Below, piece by piece: positions 32,382 to 42,120 of a DNA stretch of 64,000 nt (position 1 is its first letter; every line of letters starts with the position of its first letter). The notes beneath the pieces were generated by a model. That model saw only the letters and a program-made list of their open reading frames with translations, had not been told where the DNA came from and did not search any database. The position numbers were made by a program, and so were the translations under genes. The stretch is from the NCBI GenBank assembly GCA_016789845.1, contig JAEUQA010000067.1:1-64000 (forward strand), read 5' to 3'. Source of the DNA: Chromatiales bacterium (lineage in GTDB: Bacteria; Pseudomonadota; Gammaproteobacteria; Steroidobacterales; GCA-2729495).

Positions 32382-34553
32382 TCAGCTGCCCAGCTGGAAG
32401 ACCAGCAGGGCGCCCAGGTACCCGAGGCCCGTCATGTAGAACCAGGCGAAGACCGGCCAGCGCCAGGAGTTGGTTTCACGCCGCATGACCGCGAGCGTGG
32501 CCGCACACTGCAGGCAGAAGACGTAGAAGATCAGCAGCCCGATGGCCATCGGCACCGTGTACACCAGCGTCCCGTCGGGGCGGGTGGCCGTCTGCAGCCG
32601 TTCCCGCAGGGCGCCTTCCAGGTTGTCGCCCCGGTCACCGACGGCGTAGATGGTGCCGAGGGAGGCGACGACGATCTCCCGGGCCGGGAAGCTGGCGATC
32701 ACCGCGGCGGACAGCTTCCAGTCCCAGCCCAGTGGCGCGAAGGCCGGGGCCACGAAGTGGCCGAGACGGCCCAGCCAGCTCTGCTCCAGGTAGGCGCCGG
32801 ATTCCGCCGCATCCAGCTCGGCAAGCCGCTGGTCGCGTTCCGCCCCCGACAGGGCGCTCGCCTCGATGGTCTCGCGCTCCGTGGCAAACGTGCCGGCGAT
32901 CTCGACGGGGCGGGGGAAATAGGCCAGCGCCCAGATGAGGATCGCCACCGAGAAGATCACCGTGCCGGCGCGCACCAGGAAGATGCGGCCCCGCTCCAGC
33001 AGCTTGAGCAGCAGCGAGCGCCAGCTGGGCAGGCGGTAGGGCGGCAGCTCGATCATGAAGGTCGGCGTCGGTCCCCGGAGCATGGTCCGTTTCAGGAGCA
33101 GCGCCGTCATGACGCCGCCGAGGATGCCCAGCATGTAGAGCGCCAGGAGGATCAGCCCCTGCAGGTTGAGCGCGCCACCGAGGAAGTGCCGGTCGGGCAC
33201 GAAGGCGCCGATCAGCAGTGCGTAGACGGGCAGGCGGGCGGAGCAGGTCATGAAGGGCGCGGCGAGGATCGTGGCCAGCCGGTCGCGGCGCTCGGGGATC
33301 ACGCGGGTGGCCATGATGCCCGGCACCGCGCAGGCAAAGCTCGACAGCATCGGGATGAAGGACTGGCCGGACAGCCCGACCGAGCGCATCAGGCGGTCCA
33401 CCATGAAGGCCACCCGGGGCATGTAGCCGGAGTCCTCGAGAAAGATGATGAAGGCGAAGAGGATCATGATCTGGGGCAGGAAGACGATCACGCCGCCCAC
33501 GCCGGCGATCGCCCCGTCCACCAGCAGGCTCGCCAGCGCGCCTTCCGGCAGGCTGCTTCGGACCCATTCGCCGGTGGCCGCGGTGGCGCCGTCGATGAGC
33601 TCCATCAGGGGCGTTGCCCAGGAGAACACGGCCTGGAAGACCGCCGCCATGACCAGGATGAACAGGATGGAACCGATGACCGGGTGGTTGGTGATCCGGT
33701 CGAGCCGGTCGCCCAGGGTGACCCTCCGCGGGGCCCGTTGCTCGGTGCGCGCCACGATGGCATTGATCAGGCCGTAGCGGGCCGTGGCCTCGGCTTCCGC
33801 CAGGGACACGCCGGCCCCAAGTTCGCTGCGCAGGCGCGCCAGTTCGCCACGAAACGCGTCGCCGGCCGTCATTTCGAAGCGCCGCTCGGCGATTCCCTGG
33901 GCGTCGATCAGCGCCCGCTCGACTTCGTAGTCCAGCAGGTGCAGTCCGGCTGCCCGGAGCCGCTGTCCCAGGTCCTCCGCTGCCGCACCGACCTCGGGCA
34001 GCACCCGCAGCGCCGGCGGAGCCGGTGCCGCGATGGCCTGTTCCAGCGCGGCCCGCAGTTCGGCCAGTCCGGTTTCCCGGGCTGCCGACACGGGCACCAC
34101 GGTGGCCCCCAGCTGCCGGCCCAGTTCCGCGGTGTCGATGCGGATGCCCCGGCTTCCGGCCACGTCCGAAAGGTTCAGTGCCACGACGAGGGGCAGGCCG
34201 AGCTCCGCGAGCTGCGTGACCAGGAACAGGTTGCGGCGCAGGTTGGTGGAGTCGATGACGGCAAGGACGGCGCGGGGCCGCGGCAGGTCGGTGACGTGCC
34301 CGAGCAGCACGTCGATGGCCACCATCTCGTCGGGCGACTGGGCGGCGAGCGAGTAGGCGCCGGGGAGATCCACCAGGGTCACGGGCTGCCCGGCCAGGAC
34401 GATCTCGCCGGTGTGCTGCTCCACCGTGACGCCCGGGTAGTTCGCGGTCTTCTGGCGCAGGCCGGTGAGCGCGTTGAAGAGGGTGCTCTTGCCCGTGTTC
34501 GGGTTGCCGATCAGGGCGATGACGGTGGCGGGTCCGGGAGCGGTCAGGGTCAT
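32382..34553 (-). CDS. feoB: Ferrous iron transport protein B
   Basis: An Fe2+ transporter of the inner membrane, 723 residues. The N-terminal G domain has GNPNTGKSTLFNALTG (G1), DLPGAYSL (G3) and NLSD (G4), then a helical GDI-like spacer. The membrane part has two Gate motifs (EDSGYMPRVAFMVDRLMRSV and PGIMATRVIPERRDRLATI). The ATG overlaps the feoA stop. Length is normal. Expression is probably under Fur through the box upstream of feoA. Confidence 0.97.
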   Translation of the reverse strand: MTLTAPGPATVIALIGNPNTGKSTLFNALTGLRQKTANYPGVTVEQHTGEIVLAGQPVTLVDLPGAYSLAAQSPDEMVAIDVLLGHVTDLPRPRAVLAVIDSTNLRRNLFLVTQLAELGLPLVVALNLSDVAGSRGIRIDTAELGRQLGATVVPVSAARETGLAELRAALEQAIAAPAPPALRVLPEVGAAAEDLGQRLRAAGLHLLDYEVERALIDAQGIAERRFEMTAGDAFRGELARLRSELGAGVSLAEAEATARYGLINAIVARTEQRAPRRVTLGDRLDRITNHPVIGSILFILVMAAVFQAVFSWATPLMELIDGATAATGEWVRSSLPEGALASLLVDGAIAGVGGVIVFLPQIMILFAFIIFLEDSGYMPRVAFMVDRLMRSVGLSGQSFIPMLSSFACAVPGIMATRVIPERRDRLATILAAPFMTCSARLPVYALLIGAFVPDRHFLGGALNLQGLILLALYMLGILGGVMTALLLKRTMLRGPTPTFMIELPPYRLPSWRSLLLKLLERGRIFLVRAGTVIFSVAILIWALAYFPRPVEIAGTFATERETIEASALSGAERDQRLAELDAAESGAYLEQSWLGRLGHFVAPAFAPLGWDWKLSAAVIASFPAREIVVASLGTIYAVGDRGDNLEGALRERLQTATRPDGTLVYTVPMAIGLLIFYVFCLQCAATLAVMRRETNSWRWPVFAWFYMTGLGYLGALLVFQLGS

Positions 34554-34777
34554 GTCTCCCGCACGACCTGCACCCGGCGGGCTTCGTCGCGGCGCAGGGA
34601 CAATGCGTAGTCCATGATCTCTACTTCAATGGGATCGCCGCCAATGGCCCGGCGGGTGATGCGCACGGGGGACCCGGCCAGCAGGCCCAGGGCCATGAGG
34701 CGCTGCACCATGGGGCCCTCGCCCTCGATGCGGGTGATGGTGCCGGCCTGGCCGGTCTTCAGCTCATCCAGTGTCAT
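34550..34777 (-). CDS. feoA: Ferrous iron transport protein A
   Basis: A 75-residue SH3-fold cytosolic partner of FeoB. Signature segments are MTLDELKTGQAGTITRIEG, QRLMALGLLAGSPVRITR and GDPIEVEIMDYALSLRRDEA. It is the first gene of the minus-strand run feoA-feoB-small protein-Ca/Na antiporter-mrp, and it lies just after a Fur-type palindrome. Confidence 0.95.
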   Translation of the reverse strand: MTLDELKTGQAGTITRIEGEGPMVQRLMALGLLAGSPVRITRRAIGGDPIEVEIMDYALSLRRDEARRVQVVRET

Positions 34778-34788
34778 GGGGTAATTCT

Positions 34789-34809
34789 AAATGAGAATCA
34801 TTGTCATTT
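34789..34809. promoter_or_regulatory. Fur box upstream of feoA
   Basis: AAATGAGAATCATTGTCATT plus T is a close match to the 19-base Fur consensus, with the central 7-1-7 core TGAGAAT-C-ATTGTCA. It is 12 bases before the feoA ATG, so Fe2+-Fur binding should block transcription of feoAB when iron is plentiful. Confidence 0.85.
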
Positions 34810-34900
34810 GTAGGGTGCAATTGGCACCACGATGCGGTCCCGCGACGGATTGGGGTATCCGGGAAACTGCGGAGCGGCGGCCGGCGGGCCGCGGCCTGGC

Positions 34901-36091
34901 CTAGCGGCTGCGGGCGGCCTTCGGGCCGTCCAGTTCCTGCAGGTAGGCCCGGGCGAACTCCTCGGTGAAGAGCTGGGGTGGCCCGCCTTCCTCACCCTGG
35001 GTAAGGGCGGGGAAGCTCTCTTCATAGAGTTCCCAGTACTTGAGCTTGTTCGCGCTGGACAGCAGCCCGCCGCGCTTCAGGCCCTTGTCGAAGCGGTTCT
35101 TCAGTTCTTCCGGATCGAAGCGCTCCACGTAGTCCTGCACCGCCTGGACCATGGCCTTCACCAGGGCCTGCTCGTGCTGGCGCACGTCGCGGAAGGCGGC
35201 GCGCACCGCATCGTCGGCGCTCAGGTAGGCGCCTTCGCCCCGGTCGTTCAGCAGGTAGCGGAGCGCCTCATCGACGGTGGGGGAGAACTTGAGCGGATTG
35301 TTCTGGGTCGCCTGCATGACGGTCTGGGGCAGCCGGAAGGTGTCCTTCATGTGGCTCCGCTCGCGAAGCAGCTCCATGAGCCCGCTGACCATCACCCGCA
35401 GCAGCTTGGCGGAGCCCTGGAGCACCTGGGCGGGCGACTGGCCGGCGATGGCCTCGGGCCTGATCCCGGCGGCCTCCAGGAACTGGGCCAGGATGCGCTG
35501 CTCGGGGTCCGCGCCGGCGGCGGGTTCAGCGGCGGGCGCCGGCTTCGGCGCCACTTTCTTGGGCGGGCTGGGCACGGCGACCGGGCGCGGCGCCGCGGGC
35601 TTCGCCCGGGCCACCGCGGACGTGGCCGGTGACAGGTGCCGCTGCAGGTGGGAGTCGGCCGTCAGCTTGTCCTCGGCCACCAGCATCAGTTCCACGGACT
35701 CGTCCTCGGGGACCAGCTGGGCGCGGACGATCGAGTCGCGCATGCCGTCCTCGCGCAGTTCCTCGTCCCCGCCACTGATGTCCACGGCGATCTCGAACTC
35801 GCCGATCCGGAGCTGGTCGCCATCAAAGAGCCGCTGGGGATGCCCCTGGCCCACGGGCGTGTCCGAGCCATTCACGTAGACGCCATTGCGGCTCGTGTCG
35901 ACCAGGTAGTAGGCGCCGCCCTGGTAGTCGATCACGGCGTGCCGGCTGGAAACGTAACGGCTCTCGTCCGGCAGCACCCAGTCGTTGTCCGGGCCGCGGC
36001 CGATGGTGCCGCCCACGGCGGGGAATTCCCGCACGCGCTGGTCGCGCGGCAGCTCCTTGCTGTCACTGGTGACTCGAAGTCGAAGTGGCAT
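34901..36091 (-). CDS. FHA-domain protein of the T6SS TagH/ImpI type (orphan)
   Basis: A 396-residue protein with an N-terminal FHA domain at about 25-105 (IGRGPDNDWVLPDESRYVSS, RHAVI, LVDTSRNGVYVNG) that binds phosphothreonine. A Pro/Ala-rich linker follows, then the C-terminal domain typical of type VI secretion FHA proteins (MELLRERSHMKDTFRL, QNNPLKFSPTVDEALRYLLN, FDPEELKNRFDKGL). No other T6SS gene is in the window. It may serve a distant T6SS cluster or have been retained for another signalling role, perhaps linked to the kinase at 52.8 kb (speculative). Confidence 0.78.
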   Translation of the reverse strand: MPLRLRVTSDSKELPRDQRVREFPAVGGTIGRGPDNDWVLPDESRYVSSRHAVIDYQGGAYYLVDTSRNGVYVNGSDTPVGQGHPQRLFDGDQLRIGEFEIAVDISGGDEELREDGMRDSIVRAQLVPEDESVELMLVAEDKLTADSHLQRHLSPATSAVARAKPAAPRPVAVPSPPKKVAPKPAPAAEPAAGADPEQRILAQFLEAAGIRPEAIAGQSPAQVLQGSAKLLRVMVSGLMELLRERSHMKDTFRLPQTVMQATQNNPLKFSPTVDEALRYLLNDRGEGAYLSADDAVRAAFRDVRQHEQALVKAMVQAVQDYVERFDPEELKNRFDKGLKRGGLLSSANKLKYWELYEESFPALTQGEEGGPPQLFTEEFARAYLQELDGPKAARSR

Positions 36092-36199
36092 GGCAGTCCC
36101 TTACCCGGGGAGCATGATGGCCCATTATGTGCGGCGCCGGACCTGCAGCGGGTCACAGTTCAGGCCGGCACGGAAGCCGCCCGCCCGCAGCCCGTGCGC

Positions 36200-36205
36200 T
36201 ATACT
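36200..36205 (+). promoter_or_regulatory. Candidate -10 element for the DUF1820-purL operon
   Basis: A perfect TATACT 24 bases before the DUF1820 start, flanked by GC-rich sequence. I could not find a supporting -35 at the right distance. Confidence 0.3.
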
Positions 36206-36229
36206 GCGCGCCCCCGATCCGATCCGCCC

Positions 36230-36571
36230 ATGTCCGCCAGGCACCTGTACAAAGTCATCTTCGTCAGCCAGGGCAAGGTCTATGAGATCTATGCCCGGAG
36301 TGTGACGCAGGGCACATTGTTCGGTTTCATCGAGGTGGAGCGGCTGGTTTTCGGCGAGCGGTCCACCGTCGTCGTCGACCCGGCGGAAGAGCGGATCAAG
36401 AGCGAGTTTGCCGGCGTGCGGCGCACCTACCTCCCCATGCACTCCATCCTGCGCATCGACGAAGTGGAGAAGCAGGGGGTCAGCAAGGTGACCGCGGCCG
36501 AAGGCGGCAACGTGGCCCAGTTTCCGGTGCCCATCTACACGCCGGGTGGTGCCGGCGATCCGGGCAAGTGA
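36230..36571 (+). CDS. DUF1820 family protein
   Basis: A small soluble protein of 113 residues matching the conserved gammaproteobacterial DUF1820 family ([50 protein letters not shown]). Function is unknown. Its stop overlaps the GTG start of purL (GTGA), so purL is probably translated by coupling to it. Confidence 0.85.
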   Translation: MSARHLYKVIFVSQGKVYEIYARSVTQGTLFGFIEVERLVFGERSTVVVDPAEERIKSEFAGVRRTYLPMHSILRIDEVEKQGVSKVTAAEGGNVAQFPVPIYTPGGAGDPGK

Positions 36572-39500
36572 CGGCGCCGGGCGCTGCTCCCCTCGTCTGG
36601 CCCGGCGGCGCCGCGCTTTCCGGATTCCGGCTGGAGAAGTTGCTGGCTGAGGTCCGGGCGCGCCTGCCCGGCGTGACCGCTGTCGCGGCGCGCTTCCTGC
36701 ACGTCATCGACCTTGCCGGGCCGCTGTCCGTCGACGCGGAGCAGACGCTGCACAACCTGCTGGACGACGGGTCCGCGGCCGCGGACGACCTTCCCGGTGC
36801 CCGGATCCTGGTGCTGCCCCGGACCGGTACCGTGTCGCCCTGGTCCAGCAAGGCCACCGACATCGCCCGGAGCTGCGGCCTCGCGGCCGTGCGGCGCGTG
36901 GAGCGGGGCGTGCGTTTCAGCTTCGCCACGCGCGAGCCCTTCGGGCCGGCCGATGAGGCGCTGCTGGCGCCGCTCCTTCACGACCGGATGACCCAGAGCC
37001 TCCTGCCGGGCGAGCTGTCCGGGCCGGAGCTGGCGGCGGCGCTCTTCGCGGCGGAAGCGCCACGGGCGCTCCGCCGGGTGCCGCTGCTCGGGGAGGGCGT
37101 GGCGGCCCTCGAGCGGGCCAACCTCGACCTGGGCCTCGCGCTGTCGCCGGACGAGATCCGCTACCTGGCCGACAGGTTCCGCGCGGAGCGCCGCGATCCC
37201 ACCGATGCCGAACTGATGATGTTCGCCCAGGCGAACTCGGAGCACTGCCGGCACAAGATCTTCAATGCCCGGTGGGTCATCGACGGGCAGGAGCAGGAAC
37301 AGAGCCTCTTCCAGATGATCCGCTCGACCCACGCCACCAACCCGCGCGGCGTGCTCTCCGCCTACAAGGACAATGCGGCCGTCATGGAGGGGGCGGTGGC
37401 GGGCCACCTGCATGCCGATCCGGCCACCGGGCAGTACGTGGCTACCGTCGCGCCGGTGCATACGCTGATGAAGGTGGAGACCCACAACCACCCCACGGCG
37501 ATCTCCCCATTTCCCGGCGCCGCCACCGGCTCGGGCGGCGAACTGCGGGACGAGGGCGCCACCGGCCGTGGGGGCCGGCCCAAGGCGGGCCTCACGGGCT
37601 TCACCGTCTCCAACCTGGCGCTGCCGGGCTGGGAGCAGCCCTGGGAACTGCCGGGCGACGCCATCGGCAGGCCGGAGCGCATCGCCAGCGCCCTCCAGAT
37701 AATGCTCGAGGGGCCGATCGGCGCGGCCTCCTTCAACAACGAGTTTGGCCGGCCCAACATCACCGGCTACTTCCGCACCTTCGAGCAGGCGGACCCGCGG
37801 GACGGCAGCGTCGCCCGCGGCTATCACAAGCCGATCATGCTGGCCGGCGGCCTCGGCAACATTGCCGCGCCCGACGTGGAGAAGGCGGATCCGCCACCCG
37901 GTTCGCTGGTCATCGTCCTCGGCGGTCCCGCCATGCTGATCGGCCTGGGCGGCGGCGCCGCCTCGTCGGTGGGCAGCGGCACCAGCTCGGCGGACCTGGA
38001 CTTCGCCTCCGTCCAGCGGGGCAATCCGGAGATCGAGCGGCGCGCCCAGCAGGTGATCGAGGCCTGCCGCGCCCTGGCGGCAACGGCCGGCCGGCCGAAT
38101 CCCATCCTGATGGTCCACGACGTGGGGGCGGGCGGCCTCTCCAACGCCGTGCCCGAGCTGGTGGATCACGCCCACCGGGGCGGGCGCTTCGAGCTGCGCG
38201 ACATTCCCAGCGCCGACGCCGCCATGTCGCCGCTGGAGATCTGGTGCAACGAGGCCCAGGAACGCTACGTGCTCGCCATCCACCCGGCCGACCTGCCCTG
38301 GTTCGAGGCGGTGTGCGCGCGGGAGCGTTGCCCCCATGCCGTGCTCGGCCCCCTGGACGACACCCGGCGGCTCGTCGTCACCGATCGCCTCCTGGGCGGC
38401 ACGCCCGTGGACATGCCGCTGGAGACGCTGCTCGGCAAGCCGCCCCAGATGGTCCGGCAGGTGACCCGCCAGCGGTTGCCCGCAAGGCATCTGGACCTCT
38501 CCGGCATCGAACTGCGGGACGCGTGCCACCGCGTGCTGCGCCTGCCGGCGGTGGCGGACAAGTCCTTCCTCATCCACATCGGCGACCGCACCGTCGGCGG
38601 ACTGGTTGCCCGGGACCAGCTGGTGGGTCCCTGGCAGGTGCCGGTCGGCGACGTGGGCGTGACGGCCCTCGGCTTCGACAGCCATGCGGGTGAGGCGATG
38701 GCGATCGGCGAGCGCCCGCCCGTGGCCCTGCTGGACGCGCCGGCCTCGGGCCGGCTGGCGGTGGGCGAGGCGCTGACCAACGTGGCGGCCGCCTCGATCC
38801 GCCACGTCTCCGACGTGCGGCTGTCGGCCAACTGGATGGCGGCGGCGGGCGCGCCGGGAGAGGACGAGCGGCTGTACGACACCGTGTCTGCCGTCAGCGC
38901 CCTGTGCCGGGAGCTCGCGATCGCCATCCCGGTGGGCAAGGACTCCCTGTCCATGCAGACGCGCTGGCAGGAGGACGGGGCGACCCGGGCGGTGGTGGCG
39001 CCCGTGTCCCTGGTGGTCTCCGCCTTCGCGCCGGTGGACGACGTGCGCCGCACGCTCACGCCGGAACTGCGCCGCGAGCCGGGCACGTCGCTGTGGCTCA
39101 TCGATCTCGGCGCCGGCCGCAACCGGCTGGGCGGTTCCAGCCTGGCCCAGGCCTTCCTGCGCACCGGCGGCGAACCGCCGGACGTGGACGACGCGGCCGC
39201 ACTCGGCAGCTTTTTCGCCGCCATCCAGGAGCTCCGCACCGCCGGACTAATCCTGGCCTATCACGACCGCAGCGACGGCGGCCTGTTCGCGACCCTGTGC
39301 GAGATGGCCTTTGCCGGCCGCGCGGGGCTGGCCGTGGAACTCGAACCGGGGACGGCCGAGCAGTACCTGGCCGCGCTGTTCGCCGAGGAGCTCGGCGCGG
39401 TCATCCAGGTGCGGGACGATGACGCCGGCAGGGTGACTGCCGTGCTCGGGCGGCACGGGCTCGTGCGCCTGTTCCGCCGCGTCGCGACCGTCACCACCAC

Positions 39501-40506
39501 CGACAGGATTGCCATTGCCGCGGCGGATGAAGTCCTGTTCTCGAGCACCCGCACGGCGCTGCTGCGGGCCTGGTCCGAGCTGTCGCACCGCATGCAGGCC
39601 CTGCGCGACAACCCGGCCACCGCGGCGGAGGAGTGGCAGTCGAAGCTCGACCCGGACGATCCCGGGCTCTCGCCACTCGTCACCTTCGACCCGGCCGGGG
39701 ATCCGGCCACCCGCCTCGTCGCCTCGGCAAGGCGCCGGCCCCGCGTCGCCATCCTCCGGGAGCAGGGTGTCAACAGCCAGCTCGAGATGGCCGCCGCCTT
39801 CGGGCGGGCGGGCTTCGACGTGGTGGACGTGCACATGACCGACGTGCTGTCCGGCCGGCGTACGCTGCAGGAGTTCGCCGGGCTGGCCGCCTGCGGCGGA
39901 TTCTCCTACGGCGACGTGCTGGGGGCCGGCGGCGGCTGGGCCAAGTCGATCCTCTTCAATGCCCGGGCCCGGGACGAGTTCGCCGCGTTCTTCGCGCGTC
40001 CCGACACCTTCACGCTCGGCGTCTGCAACGGCTGCCAGATGCTGTCGGTGCTGGCCGGGCTGATTCCCGGCGCCGGCCACTGGCCGCGCTTCCGCCAGAA
40101 CCGCTCCGAGCAGTTCGAGGCGCGCCTCAGTCTCGTGGAGGTGCTGCCGTCGCGCTCGGTGCTCCTCGAAGGTATGGCTGGCAGCCGCCTGCTGATCGCC
40201 ACCTCCCACGGCGAGGGCCTGGCCACGTTTGCCCCCGGCCACCAGCAGGCCTGCGAATCGGCGGGGCAGGTGGCCGTGCGCTACGTCGACAATCACGGCC
40301 GCCCGGCGGAAACCTATCCCGCCAATCCCAACGGCTCACCGGGCGGCATCGCGGGACTGTGTTCCGAAGACGGGCGCGTGACGATCCTCATGCCCCACCC
40401 GGAGCGCGTGCAGCGGACCGTGCAGCACTCCTGGCACCCGGACGGCTGGGGCGAGGACGGCCCCTGGCTGCGGCTGTTCAGGAACGCGCGGCGGTTCGCC
40501 GGCTAG
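36568..40506 (+). CDS. purL: Phosphoribosylformylglycinamidine synthase
   Basis: Single-chain gammaproteobacterial PurL, 1312 residues, which makes FGAM from FGAR, glutamine and ATP in purine synthesis. Seen: the N-terminal domain; the linker motif [15 protein letters not shown]; the synthetase halves ([38 protein letters not shown]); and the C-terminal glutaminase with [28 protein letters not shown] (catalytic Cys) and MPHPERV. The GTG start overlaps the DUF1820 stop. Confidence 0.97.
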   Translation: MTAPGAAPLVWPGGAALSGFRLEKLLAEVRARLPGVTAVAARFLHVIDLAGPLSVDAEQTLHNLLDDGSAAADDLPGARILVLPRTGTVSPWSSKATDIARSCGLAAVRRVERGVRFSFATREPFGPADEALLAPLLHDRMTQSLLPGELSGPELAAALFAAEAPRALRRVPLLGEGVAALERANLDLGLALSPDEIRYLADRFRAERRDPTDAELMMFAQANSEHCRHKIFNARWVIDGQEQEQSLFQMIRSTHATNPRGVLSAYKDNAAVMEGAVAGHLHADPATGQYVATVAPVHTLMKVETHNHPTAISPFPGAATGSGGELRDEGATGRGGRPKAGLTGFTVSNLALPGWEQPWELPGDAIGRPERIASALQIMLEGPIGAASFNNEFGRPNITGYFRTFEQADPRDGSVARGYHKPIMLAGGLGNIAAPDVEKADPPPGSLVIVLGGPAMLIGLGGGAASSVGSGTSSADLDFASVQRGNPEIERRAQQVIEACRALAATAGRPNPILMVHDVGAGGLSNAVPELVDHAHRGGRFELRDIPSADAAMSPLEIWCNEAQERYVLAIHPADLPWFEAVCARERCPHAVLGPLDDTRRLVVTDRLLGGTPVDMPLETLLGKPPQMVRQVTRQRLPARHLDLSGIELRDACHRVLRLPAVADKSFLIHIGDRTVGGLVARDQLVGPWQVPVGDVGVTALGFDSHAGEAMAIGERPPVALLDAPASGRLAVGEALTNVAAASIRHVSDVRLSANWMAAAGAPGEDERLYDTVSAVSALCRELAIAIPVGKDSLSMQTRWQEDGATRAVVAPVSLVVSAFAPVDDVRRTLTPELRREPGTSLWLIDLGAGRNRLGGSSLAQAFLRTGGEPPDVDDAAALGSFFAAIQELRTAGLILAYHDRSDGGLFATLCEMAFAGRAGLAVELEPGTAEQYLAALFAEELGAVIQVRDDDAGRVTAVLGRHGLVRLFRRVATVTTTDRIAIAAADEVLFSSTRTALLRAWSELSHRMQALRDNPATAAEEWQSKLDPDDPGLSPLVTFDPAGDPATRLVASARRRPRVAILREQGVNSQLEMAAAFGRAGFDVVDVHMTDVLSGRRTLQEFAGLAACGGFSYGDVLGAGGGWAKSILFNARARDEFAAFFARPDTFTLGVCNGCQMLSVLAGLIPGAGHWPRFRQNRSEQFEARLSLVEVLPSRSVLLEGMAGSRLLIATSHGEGLATFAPGHQQACESAGQVAVRYVDNHGRPAETYPANPNGSPGGIAGLCSEDGRVTILMPHPERVQRTVQHSWHPDGWGEDGPWLRLFRNARRFAG

Positions 40507-40599
40507 GCTTGCCAGCGCATAGGTGTTTCCCGGTATCGATTGAGGGGGCGTGGTGTGGAATGGTGAGCAGGCACCCGATTGAAAGTGGGAGATCCGGCC

Positions 40600-41349
40600 A
40601 TGCAGTCCAGAGCCCCGGTACTCGCCATCGCTGCCGCCCTGGGCCTCGCCATCGCCGGGCCTGTGCAGGGTTCCAGCTATGTCCTGACCCCCATCGATGA
40701 CACCTTTGTCTACTCCGGCGAGGCTGACCTGGCCCATGGCTCCCTGAGCGGCCTCGCCACGGGCTACACCTTCCCCCATCCGGAGGCGGGGTGGGTGAGC
40801 TACCTGAAGTTCGATCTCGGTGCCATTCCCGGGGACGAAGTGATCACCGGGGCGACGCTCAACCTGTACAAGTTCATCGTGGGGGCGGGCTACGCCCAGA
40901 TCGGCACGAACCTGTTCTACCTGGCGGACGACGGGTGGAGCGAAGGTGGCCTCACCTGGAACAACCAGCCCCTGGGCGTCAATGGCATCGGCGCGCCCAA
41001 CTTCGGTACGTTCATCGCCAGCAACCCGGATGGCTTCGCCCATGTGGGCTGGTCGGCGTGGGATCTGTTCAGCCAGTCGGCCTGGGATCCCGCGGCCGAT
41101 CAGGCGGATGGGCTTCTTTCGCTGCAGCTCGCTGAGATGTACGCGGGCGACCAGAGCCACAACTGGTGCTCGAAGGAGTCTGACCCGACCTATTGCCCGG
41201 CCGGTGCCATGTACCGGCCCTACCTGCAGGTCACCACAGCCGTGGTGCCAGCACCCGGCGCCATCTGGCTGGCGGGAACGGCGTTGCTCGGCCTGCCATT
41301 GGTGGCCGGCCGGGGACGGCGGAAGGCTGGCCCGGCCGTCACGGCTTAA
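40600..41349 (+). CDS. DNRLRE-type secreted protein with PEP-CTERM-like sorting tail
   Basis: A 249-residue exported protein. The signal peptide (VLAIAAALGLAIAGPVQG) is followed by a jelly-roll domain of DNRLRE/CBM96 type (PIDDTFVYSGEADLAHGS, SYLKFDLGAIPGDEVITGAT, GWSEGGLTWNNQP). The tail is VVPAPGAIWLAGTALLGLPL, then VAGRGRRKA. This is the motif-helix-basic layout of PEP-CTERM/VPxPG exosortase signals. GGGAG nine bases upstream supports ATG 40600. No exosortase gene is in the window. A surface or extracellular-matrix role is likely. It converges with vapC, overlapping by 11 bases. Confidence 0.72.
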   Translation: MQSRAPVLAIAAALGLAIAGPVQGSSYVLTPIDDTFVYSGEADLAHGSLSGLATGYTFPHPEAGWVSYLKFDLGAIPGDEVITGATLNLYKFIVGAGYAQIGTNLFYLADDGWSEGGLTWNNQPLGVNGIGAPNFGTFIASNPDGFAHVGWSAWDLFSQSAWDPAADQADGLLSLQLAEMYAGDQSHNWCSKESDPTYCPAGAMYRPYLQVTTAVVPAPGAIWLAGTALLGLPLVAGRGRRKAGPAVTA

Positions 41350-41749
41350 GCCAGTTCTGCACGGACAGTCCCGGCACGCGACGGAATTCCCGCTCGTTGT
41401 TCGTCACCACCGTGGCGCCGATGTGCCGCGCATGGGCGGCAATCAGGAGGTCATAGGCCCCGATGGGCTTGCCCTTGGCCAGCAAGGCCGTGCGGATTTC
41501 CGCGTAGTCCTGGGCCGCGGCGCCAGGAAAGTCCTCGGCCTCGAGGAGGTCGAGAAGCCCGGTCAGGGCCAGCCGGTTTTCCGCGCGAAACTCACCGTTC
41601 TCGATCCCGAAGGTGAGTTCAGCGAGCGTGATCGCCGACAGGCGCAGTTCGCCCGGCGAGCGCCCCGACATGCGGCGGACGATCCGCTCGAACCCGGACT
41701 GCCGATTCGCGAGGTACACCAGCGTGTCGGTGTCCAGCATCCAGATCAT
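41339..41749 (-). CDS. vapC: VapC-type PIN-domain ribonuclease toxin
   Basis: A 136-residue PIN endoribonuclease, the toxin of a type II toxin-antitoxin pair. The acidic residues of the metal site are visible in [36 protein letters not shown] and [11 protein letters not shown] choose ATG 41749, which overlaps the vapB stop by four bases; GTG 41755 is the alternative. Typical targets are initiator tRNA or rRNA, but that is family knowledge, not seen here. Confidence 0.9.
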   Translation of the reverse strand: MIWMLDTDTLVYLANRQSGFERIVRRMSGRSPGELRLSAITLAELTFGIENGEFRAENRLALTGLLDLLEAEDFPGAAAQDYAEIRTALLAKGKPIGAYDLLIAAHARHIGATVVTNNEREFRRVPGLSVQNWLKP

Positions 41750-41967
41750 CGCCACTTCCGCTTCTGATCCGCGGGCTGTTGGCGTTCGATGCCGCCTTTG
41801 AACCTTCCGAGCGCCGTCATGACCTGCTCGTAGGTCAGTGTGGTGGGAAGCAGCAGGACACCGTTGCCCAGGCGCTTGACCAGCACTTCAGAGCCTTCGA
41901 AGCGGAATTCCTTGGGCAGCCTCACGGCCTGGCTGTTGCCGTGCCTGAAGATCTTGGCTGTTTTCAT
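41746..41967 (-). CDS. vapB: VapB-type antitoxin (AbrB/SpoVT fold)
   Basis: A 73-residue protein with the swapped-hairpin DNA-binding N-terminus ([20 protein letters not shown], then [20 protein letters not shown]). Its C-terminal tail ([17 protein letters not shown]) would bind VapC. A GGGAGA ribosome site supports ATG 41967. It probably represses its own promoter through the tandem palindrome at 41983-42003. Confidence 0.88.
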   Translation of the reverse strand: MKTAKIFRHGNSQAVRLPKEFRFEGSEVLVKRLGNGVLLLPTTLTYEQVMTALGRFKGGIERQQPADQKRKWR

Positions 41968-41982
41968 GGCGTCTCCCGCGGG

Positions 41983-42003
41983 GTATATACGAGAAGTATA
42001 TAC
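41983..42003. promoter_or_regulatory. vapBC operator/promoter palindrome
   Basis: Two identical self-complementary octamers GTATATAC are separated by five bases (GAGAA on plus). They lie 16 bases upstream of vapB and contain the TATATA that could serve as -10 on the minus strand. The spacing between centres (13 bases) is suitable for a VapB dimer-of-dimers. Confidence 0.6.
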
Positions 42004-42120
42004 GGCCGTGACGCCGGGTATGGGGACTGCGTCGCCTTTCATCCCCGGAAGCCTGCGCTTTCGGGCGACGCGTGCCAATGCTGCGAAACCGGGCCAGTCA
42101 GCCAGATTCGATGGTTGCGC

